This document shows positions 34,795-42,248 of a stretch of 55,919 nt of DNA, in pieces (the stretch's first letter is position 1; each line of letters starts with the position of its first letter). This stretch comes from Candidatus Flemingiibacterium merdigallinarum. Lineage in GTDB: Bacteria; Bacillota; Clostridia; Oscillospirales; CAG-272. The DNA lies in contig CAJFKR010000005.1 in NCBI GenBank assembly GCA_904386005.1, positions 1 to 55,919 on the forward strand. Reading direction: 5' to 3'. Below the pieces are notes generated by a model that ran no database searches, was not told the DNA's origin, and saw nothing but the letters and a program-made list of their open reading frames with translations. A program made the translations under genes and the position numbers.

Positions 34795-36888
34795 ATGAAG
34801 AAGGATAAGACCGAAAAGCAGAATAAAAAAATATATATAAACCGCGAGCTATCCTGGCTAAAATTCAATTTGCGAGTCTTAATGCAGGCAAGCTCACCTG
34901 AAGTCCCGTTGCTTGAAAGGCTGAGATTCTGCGCGATATATACGAGCAATCTTGATGAATTTTTCATGGTCCGCGCCGGAAGTCTGCATGATCGCTCACT
35001 TTTATCGCCGCAGCCGATTGACGATAAGACTGGTATGAACGCGGCTGAACAGCTGAAAGAGCTGTACCTCACCGTGCATATGCAGTATCCGATTCGCGAC
35101 AGGATATTTCATAAGCTGTCTTGCGATATGGCAGAGAAAAAAATTATATATCCTAAGTGGAGCAAGCTGGATAAGAATGAGAAAAACAAGGTCGAAAATT
35201 TCTTTGACACCGAAATTGTGCCGGTGCTGCGCCCATATATGCTGGACGCGGGACACCCATTTCCTCACCTTGAGAATAAGCAGCTTCACATATTGCTCTG
35301 CTTGAAGATACGTGCGGGCGAAAAGCGCGGCGAGCGGTTGGTGTACGCGATAATTCCGGTGCCGCATGAGGTACCGCCGTATTGGTCAGATTTTGAACCG
35401 AACTCGGAGCACGACGAAACCGACTTCAAGTATATTCCTACCGAACAGATCATTCTGCACTTCGCGGCAAAATTGTATCCGAAATACACGATAAAAGCAA
35501 AGCTATTATTCAAGGTAACACGAAACGCCGACCTTGAGTTTGACAGCGAGGAATTTGATGAGGTTGGAGACAATCAGGAATATCCTAAATACATCAAAAA
35601 CCTGCTGAAAAAGCGCGAACGTCTATCTCCGGTGCGGCTTGAATATCATTACAGAGATAAGCCGGAGACAGCTAAGCTCGTGGAATATTTACAAAAGCGC
35701 TTGGCGCTTCAAAAATCCGAAACATACTGCGTACATTCACCGTTGTCGTATGAATACGCGAGTGACCTTATCAAGGACGCGTCTCAGCTTGTAAATGATA
35801 GTGTATACACACCAATTCCGCAGCTGCGCGCATATGAAGGTTCGTCGGTGCTCAATGGGATGGAATCGCAGGATATACTGTTGAATTATCCATATCATTC
35901 GATACTCACCTATATAAATTTTCTGCGCGAGGCGGTGTATGATGATTCGGTCGAGTCGATCAAAATCACACTCTATCGATTGAGCAGATATTCTGAAATA
36001 ATCTCCCTGCTAAAATACGCGGCTGAGCGCAAAAAGAGTGTGGTCGCCGTAGTTGAGCTGAAAGCAAGGTTCGATGAGGAGAACAATATTCACTGGGCAA
36101 AGGCGCTCGAGGATTCTGGCTGTAAAGTATACTACGGCTTCGGCAATCTGAAGGTCCACTCAAAGGTCACGCTGGTCACAAGAAAACGCGAGGATAAATG
36201 CGAGCGATTTGTCCATATCGCGACCGGCAATTACAACGAGCAGACGTCGAAGCAATATACCGATCTCGGCATATTGACAAGCAACAATGAAATCTGTGAC
36301 GATGTAGAAAAGCTGTTTTACGGCATCGAGCAGGGAATACTGTATGACGATTATAAACGTCTGCTTGTCTCGCCGACCTGCCTGAAGCAGCGCATACTCG
36401 AAGAAATCAAGCGGGAAACCGAACGTGGCGACGAGGGTTGTATCTGCATGAAAATGAACAGTCTTACCGACAAAGACGTCATAGATTCGCTGATTTGCGC
36501 GTCGAGAGCGGGCGTAAAAATATTGCTGATCATCCGCGGTATCTGCTGTCTGCGCGCTGGAATTGAGGGCTTGACCGACAATATACGAGTTATCAGCATA
36601 GTCGGACGTTACCTTGAGCATTCGAGAATATACGCGTTTGGTCGCGGCGAAGCTCGGGTGTACATCGGTTCGGCGGACATGATGACCCGAAATACGACTC
36701 GCAGAATTGAGGTCATGACGCCGGTGCTTGATCCGAGGCTGATTGAGAAGCTGCGCGATATAATCGAGCTTGAACTGCGAGACAATGTAAAAGCCTGCGA
36801 AATGCAGCCGGACGGCAGCTACAAAAAAATAGAATCGCAGGGAGAAGCCTGCGATTCGCAAATCGAAATGTATAAGCTGTACAAGTAA
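34795..36888 (+). CDS. ppk1: Polyphosphate kinase 1
   Basis: Reversibly transfers the terminal phosphate of ATP to polyphosphate. Length 697, normal for the family. The N-terminal domain begins INRELSWLKFNLRVL; two phospholipase-D-like C-terminal domains follow. The phosphorylated histidine is H455 in NLKVHSKVTL, and ITLYRLSRYSEIISLL and HIATGNYNEQTSKQYTDLG are diagnostic. GGAGG lies 10 bases before the ATG. The partner enzyme, a polyphosphate:AMP phosphotransferase, is encoded 2 kb downstream beyond the spoIIA operon. Confidence 0.97.
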   Translation: MKKDKTEKQNKKIYINRELSWLKFNLRVLMQASSPEVPLLERLRFCAIYTSNLDEFFMVRAGSLHDRSLLSPQPIDDKTGMNAAEQLKELYLTVHMQYPIRDRIFHKLSCDMAEKKIIYPKWSKLDKNEKNKVENFFDTEIVPVLRPYMLDAGHPFPHLENKQLHILLCLKIRAGEKRGERLVYAIIPVPHEVPPYWSDFEPNSEHDETDFKYIPTEQIILHFAAKLYPKYTIKAKLLFKVTRNADLEFDSEEFDEVGDNQEYPKYIKNLLKKRERLSPVRLEYHYRDKPETAKLVEYLQKRLALQKSETYCVHSPLSYEYASDLIKDASQLVNDSVYTPIPQLRAYEGSSVLNGMESQDILLNYPYHSILTYINFLREAVYDDSVESIKITLYRLSRYSEIISLLKYAAERKKSVVAVVELKARFDEENNIHWAKALEDSGCKVYYGFGNLKVHSKVTLVTRKREDKCERFVHIATGNYNEQTSKQYTDLGILTSNNEICDDVEKLFYGIEQGILYDDYKRLLVSPTCLKQRILEEIKRETERGDEGCICMKMNSLTDKDVIDSLICASRAGVKILLIIRGICCLRAGIEGLTDNIRVISIVGRYLEHSRIYAFGRGEARVYIGSADMMTRNTTRRIEVMTPVLDPRLIEKLRDIIELELRDNVKACEMQPDGSYKKIESQGEACDSQIEMYKLYK

Positions 36889-36891
36889 CCT

Positions 36892-36973
36892 CTAAAAATA
36901 CGATATGAAGGAAAAGATGAATCGATACCATTGGCATCGCTTCACTTTTCCCTCGGATTTTATATATTTTTAG
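36892..36973. terminator. Nested hairpin between ppk1 and sigF
   Basis: GGAAAAG 36910-36916 pairs with CTTTTCC 36945-36951, with further TGAA/TTCA and CGAT/ATCG pairs inside. CTAAAAATA 36892-36900 pairs with TATTTTTAG 36965-36973 around it. It ends ppk1 and, read from the other side, probably the convergent spoIIA operon. Confidence 0.7.
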
Positions 36974-37026
36974 AAGTAACCATAAGTAATTTTGCCATAT
37001 AAGCCGACGCGATTTTTGCAAAAAAG

Positions 37027-37770
37027 CTATAATAGCTGGCGCAGCGCCTCGAAAATTTTCTTTTCCTCCCGCGACACCTTGACCTGCGTCAGACCGAGCA
37101 GCTCGGCGGTCTGCTGCTGCGACAGATCGCGAAAATAGCGCAGAATCACGATCTGCCGCTGCAAGGGCTTGAGTCCGGCGATCGCTTCTTTCAGCGCGAG
37201 CCGGTCGGTCAGGGTTTCAATTTCGTCGTCGCCGGACGGCAAAAGGTCCTCGAGCCTTGAGCCGTCGTCGCCGACCTCGTCGTTCAACGAATGACAAGGC
37301 GACCCAGAGCCGAGCGCGAATATCAGCTCCTCGCGCGACAAGCCGCCGAGCTCTGATAATTCGTCAAGCGTCGGCTCGTGTCCGTGCTCCTTTATATACT
37401 GCTCGCGAATCCGCAGTATCTCGGCGTTCTGTCGTTTGGTTGTACGGCTGATTTTGATGAGTCCGTCGTCGCGCAGAAAGCGCTTGATTTCGCCGATGAT
37501 CAACGGCACCGCGTAGGTCGAGAAGGTCGTGCCAAAGCTCGCGTCGAAGCTGTTTATCGCCTTGATCATACCGATCGTGCCGATTTGCAGAAGATCCTCG
37601 TAGTCGCAGCCGTGGTTGTCTCTGCTGCCGTCTATGCGGTCGCGGAAGCGGTTGGCGATGCTCCGGACCAATCCCATATTATTTCGGATCAGCTCGCTTC
37701 GCGCCTCCTCGTCCCCTACGGACGCGCGGCGCAGCAGCTCGTTGTTTCGAGTGTAATCACTTGTCTGCAA
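37027..37770 (-). CDS. sigF: Sporulation sigma factor SigF
   Basis: Forespore-specific sigma factor, 247 residues. Region 2 contains NMGLVRSIANRF and DYEDLLQIGTIGMIKAINSF; region 3 has GLIKISRTTKRQ; region 4 ends LSQQQTAELLGLTQVKVSREEKKI. It is held inactive by SpoIIAB, encoded 29 bases upstream. The start is TTG at 37770, preceded by a GGGGGG ribosome site about 9 bases away; no ATG fits. Third gene of the spoIIA operon. Confidence 0.95.
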   Translation of the reverse strand: MQTSDYTRNNELLRRASVGDEEARSELIRNNMGLVRSIANRFRDRIDGSRDNHGCDYEDLLQIGTIGMIKAINSFDASFGTTFSTYAVPLIIGEIKRFLRDDGLIKISRTTKRQNAEILRIREQYIKEHGHEPTLDELSELGGLSREELIFALGSGSPCHSLNDEVGDDGSRLEDLLPSGDDEIETLTDRLALKEAIAGLKPLQRQIVILRYFRDLSQQQTAELLGLTQVKVSREEKKIFEALRQLL

Positions 37771-37799
37771 TCCGATTCCCCCCGAATTTGATATGTAGC

Positions 37800-38249
37800 T
37801 TATTCGTCCGGCAGACCCAGCTTGAGCTTAAGAGTAACAGTCGTTCCGCGCCCCACCTTCGACGTCACGCGAATTGAATCCATCAGGCTTTCCATGATCG
37901 CGAAGCCCATACCGCTGCGCTCGCCGGTTGTATCGGTGGTATACAGCGGCTCGCGTGCCGCCGCGACGTCGGGAATGCCGATACCTTTGTCGCTTATTGT
38001 GATCGCGACATAGTTGTCGTCATATAGCCGAAGTGACATTTTCACCTGATTATTGAGCCCTCCGTCCGGATAGGCGTGGACTATGCAGTTAGTCACCGCC
38101 TCAGAGACCGCGCATTTGACGTCGGCGAGCTGGGTTACCGTGGGGGATGCCTGCGCGATGAAGCCGGCTGCGATTATGCGGGCGAAATGCTCATTTTCGG
38201 AAATCGCCGAAAAGCTACAGGCGAATTCATTTACAATTTGTCTTTTCAT
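37800..38249 (-). CDS. spoIIAB: Anti-sigma F factor (serine kinase)
   Basis: GHKL-type kinase that binds SigF and phosphorylates SpoIIAA; 149 residues. KCAVSEAVTNCIVHAYPDGG contains the N-box glutamate and asparagine, ISDKGIGIPD the G1 box, and GERSGMGFAIMESLMDSIRV the G2 box. ATG at 38249 gives the usual family N terminus; ATG at 38261 adds four residues. The ribosome site GGAAAGGA (38290-38283) is separated from the ATG by a perfect 24-base hairpin element (38260-38283), an unusual arrangement. Confidence 0.96.
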   Translation of the reverse strand: MKRQIVNEFACSFSAISENEHFARIIAAGFIAQASPTVTQLADVKCAVSEAVTNCIVHAYPDGGLNNQVKMSLRLYDDNYVAITISDKGIGIPDVAAAREPLYTTDTTGERSGMGFAIMESLMDSIRVTSKVGRGTTVTLKLKLGLPDE

Positions 38250-38259
38250 TTCTATTACC

Positions 38260-38283
38260 ATGACTTTGCGCCGGCAAAGTCAT
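38260..38283. repeat. Hairpin element in the spoIIAB translation-start region
   Basis: 10-bp arms 38260-38269 and 38274-38283 around a GCCG loop. Read on the minus strand it is preceded by GGAAAGG and followed by ATGGTAATAGAA and the ATG at 38249. Flanks match the element at 17526-17545 (ACCATGACTT and CCTTT on the plus strand). Confidence 0.75.
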
Positions 38284-38346
38284 CCTTTCCTATTTGAGTA
38301 TTTCGACTTAAAGTAAAGTCAAAAACACAATTACTTTTCTCGTGGT

Positions 38347-38697
38347 TTATTTTTTTTCAGCATTGGATTTTATAATCGGTATCAGCCGCGACGTGCCGGC
38401 GAGCTCGAGGATTTTCGCGACCGAATCGTTAGGGTTGACTACACAAAATTCGCCTCCGAGCTCACGCGTCAGCGTGAAGCGACCGAGTATCAGTCCGAGT
38501 CCGGAAGAGTCCATGAACGTAACCTCCGAAACATCGAGCGAAACGCGTGTCGGTCGGTAAAGGTAGATTTTCTCGTCAATTTTACCACGCAGCGACCGGG
38601 CGTTGTGGTGGTCGATCTCACCCGAAACGGCTATCTCCAATGTGCCGTTATTGATATTACAGCTTACCGCATTATTTTCAGTTATTCCGCGGTTCAA
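38347..38697 (-). CDS. spoIIAA: Anti-sigma F factor antagonist
   Basis: STAS-domain protein that frees SigF when unphosphorylated; 116 residues, normal length. The phosphorylated serine lies in FMDSSGLGLILGR. AVSGEIDHHNARSLRGKID is the typical first half. Start: TTG at 38697, 8 bases after AAGGAG (38711-38706); the longer open frame to 38790 includes the promoter region. First gene of the spoIIA operon; no convincing sigma-H promoter could be picked by eye. Confidence 0.95.
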   Translation of the reverse strand: MNRGITENNAVSCNINNGTLEIAVSGEIDHHNARSLRGKIDEKIYLYRPTRVSLDVSEVTFMDSSGLGLILGRFTLTRELGGEFCVVNPNDSVAKILELAGTSRLIPIIKSNAEKK

Positions 38698-38794
38698 AAG
38701 TATCACTCCTTGCGTAGATTGTATTGGTAACGCTGTAAATATTTTACACCATATTATGCGTAAAACGTGTCGAATTAAGACCGAATGCAAAAAA

Positions 38795-38820
38795 ATCTAT
38801 AAATTCACTATAGATATAAT
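38795..38820 (+). promoter_or_regulatory. -10 element with overlapping inverted repeat ahead of pap
   Basis: ATCTATA 38795-38801 is repeated inverted as TATAGAT 38809-38815, which runs into TATAAT 38815-38820. No good -35 lies at the right distance. It may be an operator or a site for an activator or alternative sigma factor. Confidence 0.45.
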
Positions 38821-38843
38821 GTTATAGAGAGGATGAACTAATC

Positions 38844-40397
38844 ATGATTGAGTCGAAGCTGCTTAGCCCTGAAATAGTCATGGAGAACGAGTTGCTCGAT
38901 AAAAAAGAGCTGCGCGAGGATTTAGCCAAGACGTTTAGAATTGCCAAGGAGCTGAAAATACCGACGGTGATTCTCTTCGAAGGCTGGGGAGCGTCGGGAA
39001 AAGGCTATATGATAAATAAACTGATTTCCGAGCTCGACCCGCGCGGCTTCAAGGTGTTCAGCATCAAGGACGCGACCGAGGAGGAGCGCCGCTATCCAAT
39101 GCTCCGCAGATTTTGGGAAAAACTGCCGAGTAATGGAAAGGTTTCGATTTTCGACCGCAGCTGGTACCGCGAGGTATCGATTTCGCGCGTCGAGGAAGAA
39201 ATCCCGAAAAAGACGATCGATTTATATTTTAATGACATCCTCGAATTCGAACGCCAGCTTTCGGACGACGGCTGCGTGATCATCAAGTTCTTTTTACAAA
39301 TCTCGAAAAAAGAGCAGGGGGCGCGCTTCGAGAAGTTGGAGGAGACCGACGCCACGAGCTGGCGGGTCACAAAAGACGACCATCGCCGCCATAAAATGTA
39401 TAAGGAATACTACAAAGCCTTTTCCGAGATGATCGAACGGACCGACAGCGACTTCGCGCCTTGGCGGGTGCTTGACGCTTCGGATATGAAGCTGACGGCG
39501 AGCGCGGTCTGCAAAATAGTCAACGACGTCGTCAAAGCGGCTATCGAGCAGAGAAAGGCGCAGAATGACGACGCTGAATGGAACAAAAAGGACGACGGCA
39601 TCGACTACGCGCTTGCTTCCGATACGCATCAGTGTCCGATTCTGCCGAGCGTTCGGCGCGACGCGGCTATCGAGCCGGTCAAGATCAAAAAGCTCGACGA
39701 ATACGACCTGACGCTCGACGTCGGCGAGGACGAATACAAGACTCGATTAAAGCAGCTTCAGAACGAGCTGTTCGAGCTGCATAATAAGCTGTACAGCAAG
39801 AAGGTACCGCTCGTCATTGTGTTCGAGGGCTGGGACGCGGCAGGCAAGGGCGGCGCGATCAAGCGTCTGACAAGCGGACTCGACCCGCGCGGCTATGAGG
39901 TCGTGCCGGTCAGCGCGCCGACTCCGACCGAGCTGTCCTATCAGTATCTGCGCCGCTTCTGGATGACGCTGCCGAAAACCGGTCACATCGGTATCTACGA
40001 CCGCAGCTGGTACGGACGCGTCATGGTAGAGCGGCTCGAGGGCTTCGCGAAGCAGCGTGAATGGACGCGGGCTTACGATGAGATGAACAAATTCGAGCGC
40101 ACTCTTGTGCGCTCGGGGGCGATTGTGGTCAAATTCTGGCTGCACATCGACGACGACGAGCAGCTGCGCCGCTTCACCGAGCGCATGAACGACCCCGACA
40201 AGCAGTGGAAAATCACCGACGAGGACTGGCGAAATCGCGACAAGAATCTCGCATACCACATCGCGGTAGACCAGATGCTCGAGCTGACGAATACCGAATA
40301 CGCGCCGTGGTATGTGATCGAGGCGAACAGCAAGAAATACGCGCGGCTCGCGGTGCTGTCGGCGGTTATCAAGGAGATAAAATCTCGGATGGATTGA
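38844..40397 (+). CDS. pap: Polyphosphate:AMP phosphotransferase (two PPK2 domains)
   Basis: Uses polyphosphate to phosphorylate AMP to ADP; 517 residues made of two PPK2 domains in tandem. Each has a P-loop and a lid motif: domain 1 FEGWGASGKG near residue 47 and FDRSWYREVS, domain 2 FEGWDAAGKGG near residue 327 and YDRSWYGRVM. Domain 1 lacks the aspartate of the usual GWDAAGKG P-loop (it reads GWGASGKG), so it may be structural while domain 2 is catalytic; that is inference. GAGAGGATGA precedes the start. Together with ppk1 it could return polyphosphate to the adenylate pool. Confidence 0.92.
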   Translation: MIESKLLSPEIVMENELLDKKELREDLAKTFRIAKELKIPTVILFEGWGASGKGYMINKLISELDPRGFKVFSIKDATEEERRYPMLRRFWEKLPSNGKVSIFDRSWYREVSISRVEEEIPKKTIDLYFNDILEFERQLSDDGCVIIKFFLQISKKEQGARFEKLEETDATSWRVTKDDHRRHKMYKEYYKAFSEMIERTDSDFAPWRVLDASDMKLTASAVCKIVNDVVKAAIEQRKAQNDDAEWNKKDDGIDYALASDTHQCPILPSVRRDAAIEPVKIKKLDEYDLTLDVGEDEYKTRLKQLQNELFELHNKLYSKKVPLVIVFEGWDAAGKGGAIKRLTSGLDPRGYEVVPVSAPTPTELSYQYLRRFWMTLPKTGHIGIYDRSWYGRVMVERLEGFAKQREWTRAYDEMNKFERTLVRSGAIVVKFWLHIDDDEQLRRFTERMNDPDKQWKITDEDWRNRDKNLAYHIAVDQMLELTNTEYAPWYVIEANSKKYARLAVLSAVIKEIKSRMD

Positions 40398-40468
40398 CAA
40401 TGATCGGAGCTTTATTGCGTTTAAAACTCGCGGTTTGTGTGATTTATACAAGATTTTAATACAAATAA

Positions 40469-40499
40469 ACGGCATGACTCGGTGGTTATGTCGTTTTTG
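40469..40499 (+). terminator. Terminator after pap
   Basis: Ten-pair stem with two G-T pairs (40469-40478 with 40485-40494), a six-base loop and TTTTT. Confidence 0.75.
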
Positions 40500-40619
40500 T
40501 ACATAGGATTTCGGACTGTATGGATTTAGCAAATATAACGTATATTTACAGGCCGCCTGATATTATATTAGTAGTAATATTCACGATTGCGTGGTATAAA
40601 GCCTGAAAATCAATTTTAA
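40500..40619. other. Intergenic stretch without visible features
   Basis: Part of the 301-base gap between pap and the acetyltransferase fusion. AT-rich; I see no ORF or strong hairpin in this part. Confidence 0.5.
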
Positions 40620-40653
40620 TCACGATATTTTGTGATATCGTGATAAAATATCG
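40620..40653 (+). promoter_or_regulatory. Two overlapping, mutually exclusive dyads
   Basis: TCACGATAT 40620-40628 pairs with ATATCGTGA 40635-40643. CGATATTTT 40623-40631 alternatively pairs with AAAATATCG 40645-40653. Both are perfect 9-bp dyads and cannot form together. The position 46 bases before the start of the GNAT-nucleotidyltransferase gene suggests a control site, either an operator or an RNA switch. I could not place a convincing promoter. Confidence 0.5.
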
Positions 40654-40698
40654 ACATAGCACTGTAGAATAATATTCAATAGAAATCAAGGTGATAAT

Positions 40699-41946
40699 TT
40701 GCGTTTATGTTATGGAACCCCCGAAGACATTGACAAATGGATGGAACTGGTAGCTTCGGTGAGATCGAGCTTTCCGGGGCTTGAGACACAGGCCGCGCTC
40801 GACGAGCACAGAGCTGTCGTCGCTAAGTTTATGGCGGAGCGACAAGCTATCTGTGTCAAGGCTGACAATGAAATTGCCGGTGTAATGCTCTTTTCACGCA
40901 GGCACAACATGATCTGCTGTCTTGCCGTATCACCAAAATATCGTCGGCGCGGGGTGGCGTCAATGCTTATGGATGAAGCGCTTGATAATTTAGACCGAAC
41001 CAAGGAAATTTCGGTCACAACCTTTCGCAAGAATGATATCAAAGGCGAGGGCGCGATGGCGTTATATGAGAAGTACGGGTTCATTGGCGGCGAGCTGGTT
41101 TATGAAATGAATTATCCGAATCAGAGGTACATACTGTTTCCCGACAGCTCGGAGCAAAAGGCGCGGCAAACGGCGGTCAATCGAATGACAAGTGAAATCA
41201 GCTCAATGCTTTCGGAGTGTGAGCCGTCGATTTATTTATACGGTTCGTCGGTAATGGACGATTTTCGGCTGGGGTGGAGCGATATTGACATATTGGTGCT
41301 GACTAAAACGCAAATATCCGAGCAGATAGCCGAAAGCTTGGTCGGGCTGAGACAGACTATGAATGTATTAGAGCCGGACAATCAATACTACCGCCTATTC
41401 GAGGGCGGGATGCTTACGCTTCGGGCGTTTTTGACAGGCGAACCCGACAGAGTGGTGTATTGGGGAACGAGCGGCGAGCGGGTCACAGACAAATACAATT
41501 TCGACAGCCTCTGCCTGACCGAACTGCTTGAATATGGTCAGCTGCTGCACGGCGAAGACATACGCGGCGAATTGAAGCCGCCGTCGTTTGATTTGCTTTA
41601 TGACGACATTTACCGACATTATGAAGCCATCAGAGAATACGCGCAAAAGCCGAGCCGCAGCATATATTCGTTCGGCTGGATGCTCGACATCGCGCGCTGT
41701 ATATATACATTGCGCACGAAGAAGATGATTTCAAAGTCTGAAGCGGGCGCGTGGGCTCTGGAAAACAAGCTGTGTAAAAAGCCGGAGGCGCTGATATTTG
41801 CTTTGATGGTACGAAGCGATCCGACGATGTATAAAAACATTCCGCAAACACTAAACTACGCGCAAACGCTCACCGAACCGATACAACGCTTCGCAGACGT
41901 GCTGGAGAGAGAATTAAAACTGGCGAAATCAAAGCGGACAAAGTAG
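40699..41946 (+). CDS. GNAT acetyltransferase-nucleotidyltransferase fusion
   Basis: A 415-residue two-domain protein. Residues 1-140 are a GNAT domain; the acetyl-CoA loop reads YRRRGVASML after the strand ICCLAVSPK. Residues about 165-405 resemble the ANT(9)/AadA aminoglycoside nucleotidyltransferases: YGSSVMDDFRLGWSDIDILV near 181 has the GS and DxD of the polymerase-beta fold, followed by a helical C-terminal domain. Both halves are families that modify aminoglycosides, but each also includes members with other substrates. Start: TTG at 40699 after AAGGTGAT; no ATG fits. The overlapping dyads just upstream suggest regulation. An intrinsic resistance role is inference. Confidence 0.8.
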   Translation: MRLCYGTPEDIDKWMELVASVRSSFPGLETQAALDEHRAVVAKFMAERQAICVKADNEIAGVMLFSRRHNMICCLAVSPKYRRRGVASMLMDEALDNLDRTKEISVTTFRKNDIKGEGAMALYEKYGFIGGELVYEMNYPNQRYILFPDSSEQKARQTAVNRMTSEISSMLSECEPSIYLYGSSVMDDFRLGWSDIDILVLTKTQISEQIAESLVGLRQTMNVLEPDNQYYRLFEGGMLTLRAFLTGEPDRVVYWGTSGERVTDKYNFDSLCLTELLEYGQLLHGEDIRGELKPPSFDLLYDDIYRHYEAIREYAQKPSRSIYSFGWMLDIARCIYTLRTKKMISKSEAGAWALENKLCKKPEALIFALMVRSDPTMYKNIPQTLNYAQTLTEPIQRFADVLERELKLAKSKRTK

Positions 41947-42163
41947 TCCGCTCAAGCCTGCCGGAAATATCGCCCGCAGTATCATTGCATGACGTTCAAA
42001 GAAACGCCGATTATTACCGAATATCGTCTGATATCGCAAAAGGTATGCTTAGCCTGCCATATTATTAAGCGGCTTCATTAAATAATTAATAACCGCTTCA
42101 CATTTTCGCCGGTCGAATCGTTGAATGTTCCATTGGCTAAAACGCCGAAAGTGAGTTTATCTC
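41947..42163. other. Intergenic stretch without visible features
   Basis: Between the fusion gene and the PHP promoter. I see no ORF, terminator with a T-run or repeat here. Confidence 0.5.
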
Positions 42164-42192
42164 TTGACGAAAACGATAAAATGAGTTATAAT
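42164..42192 (+). promoter_or_regulatory. Promoter of the PHP gene
   Basis: TTGACG 42164-42169 and TATAAT 42187-42192, 17-base spacer. Confidence 0.7.
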
Positions 42193-42248
42193 TATTATAT
42201 AATTTAACCAAATGTATATTGGCGCATTCGAAAGGAAATTCAGCAGAA

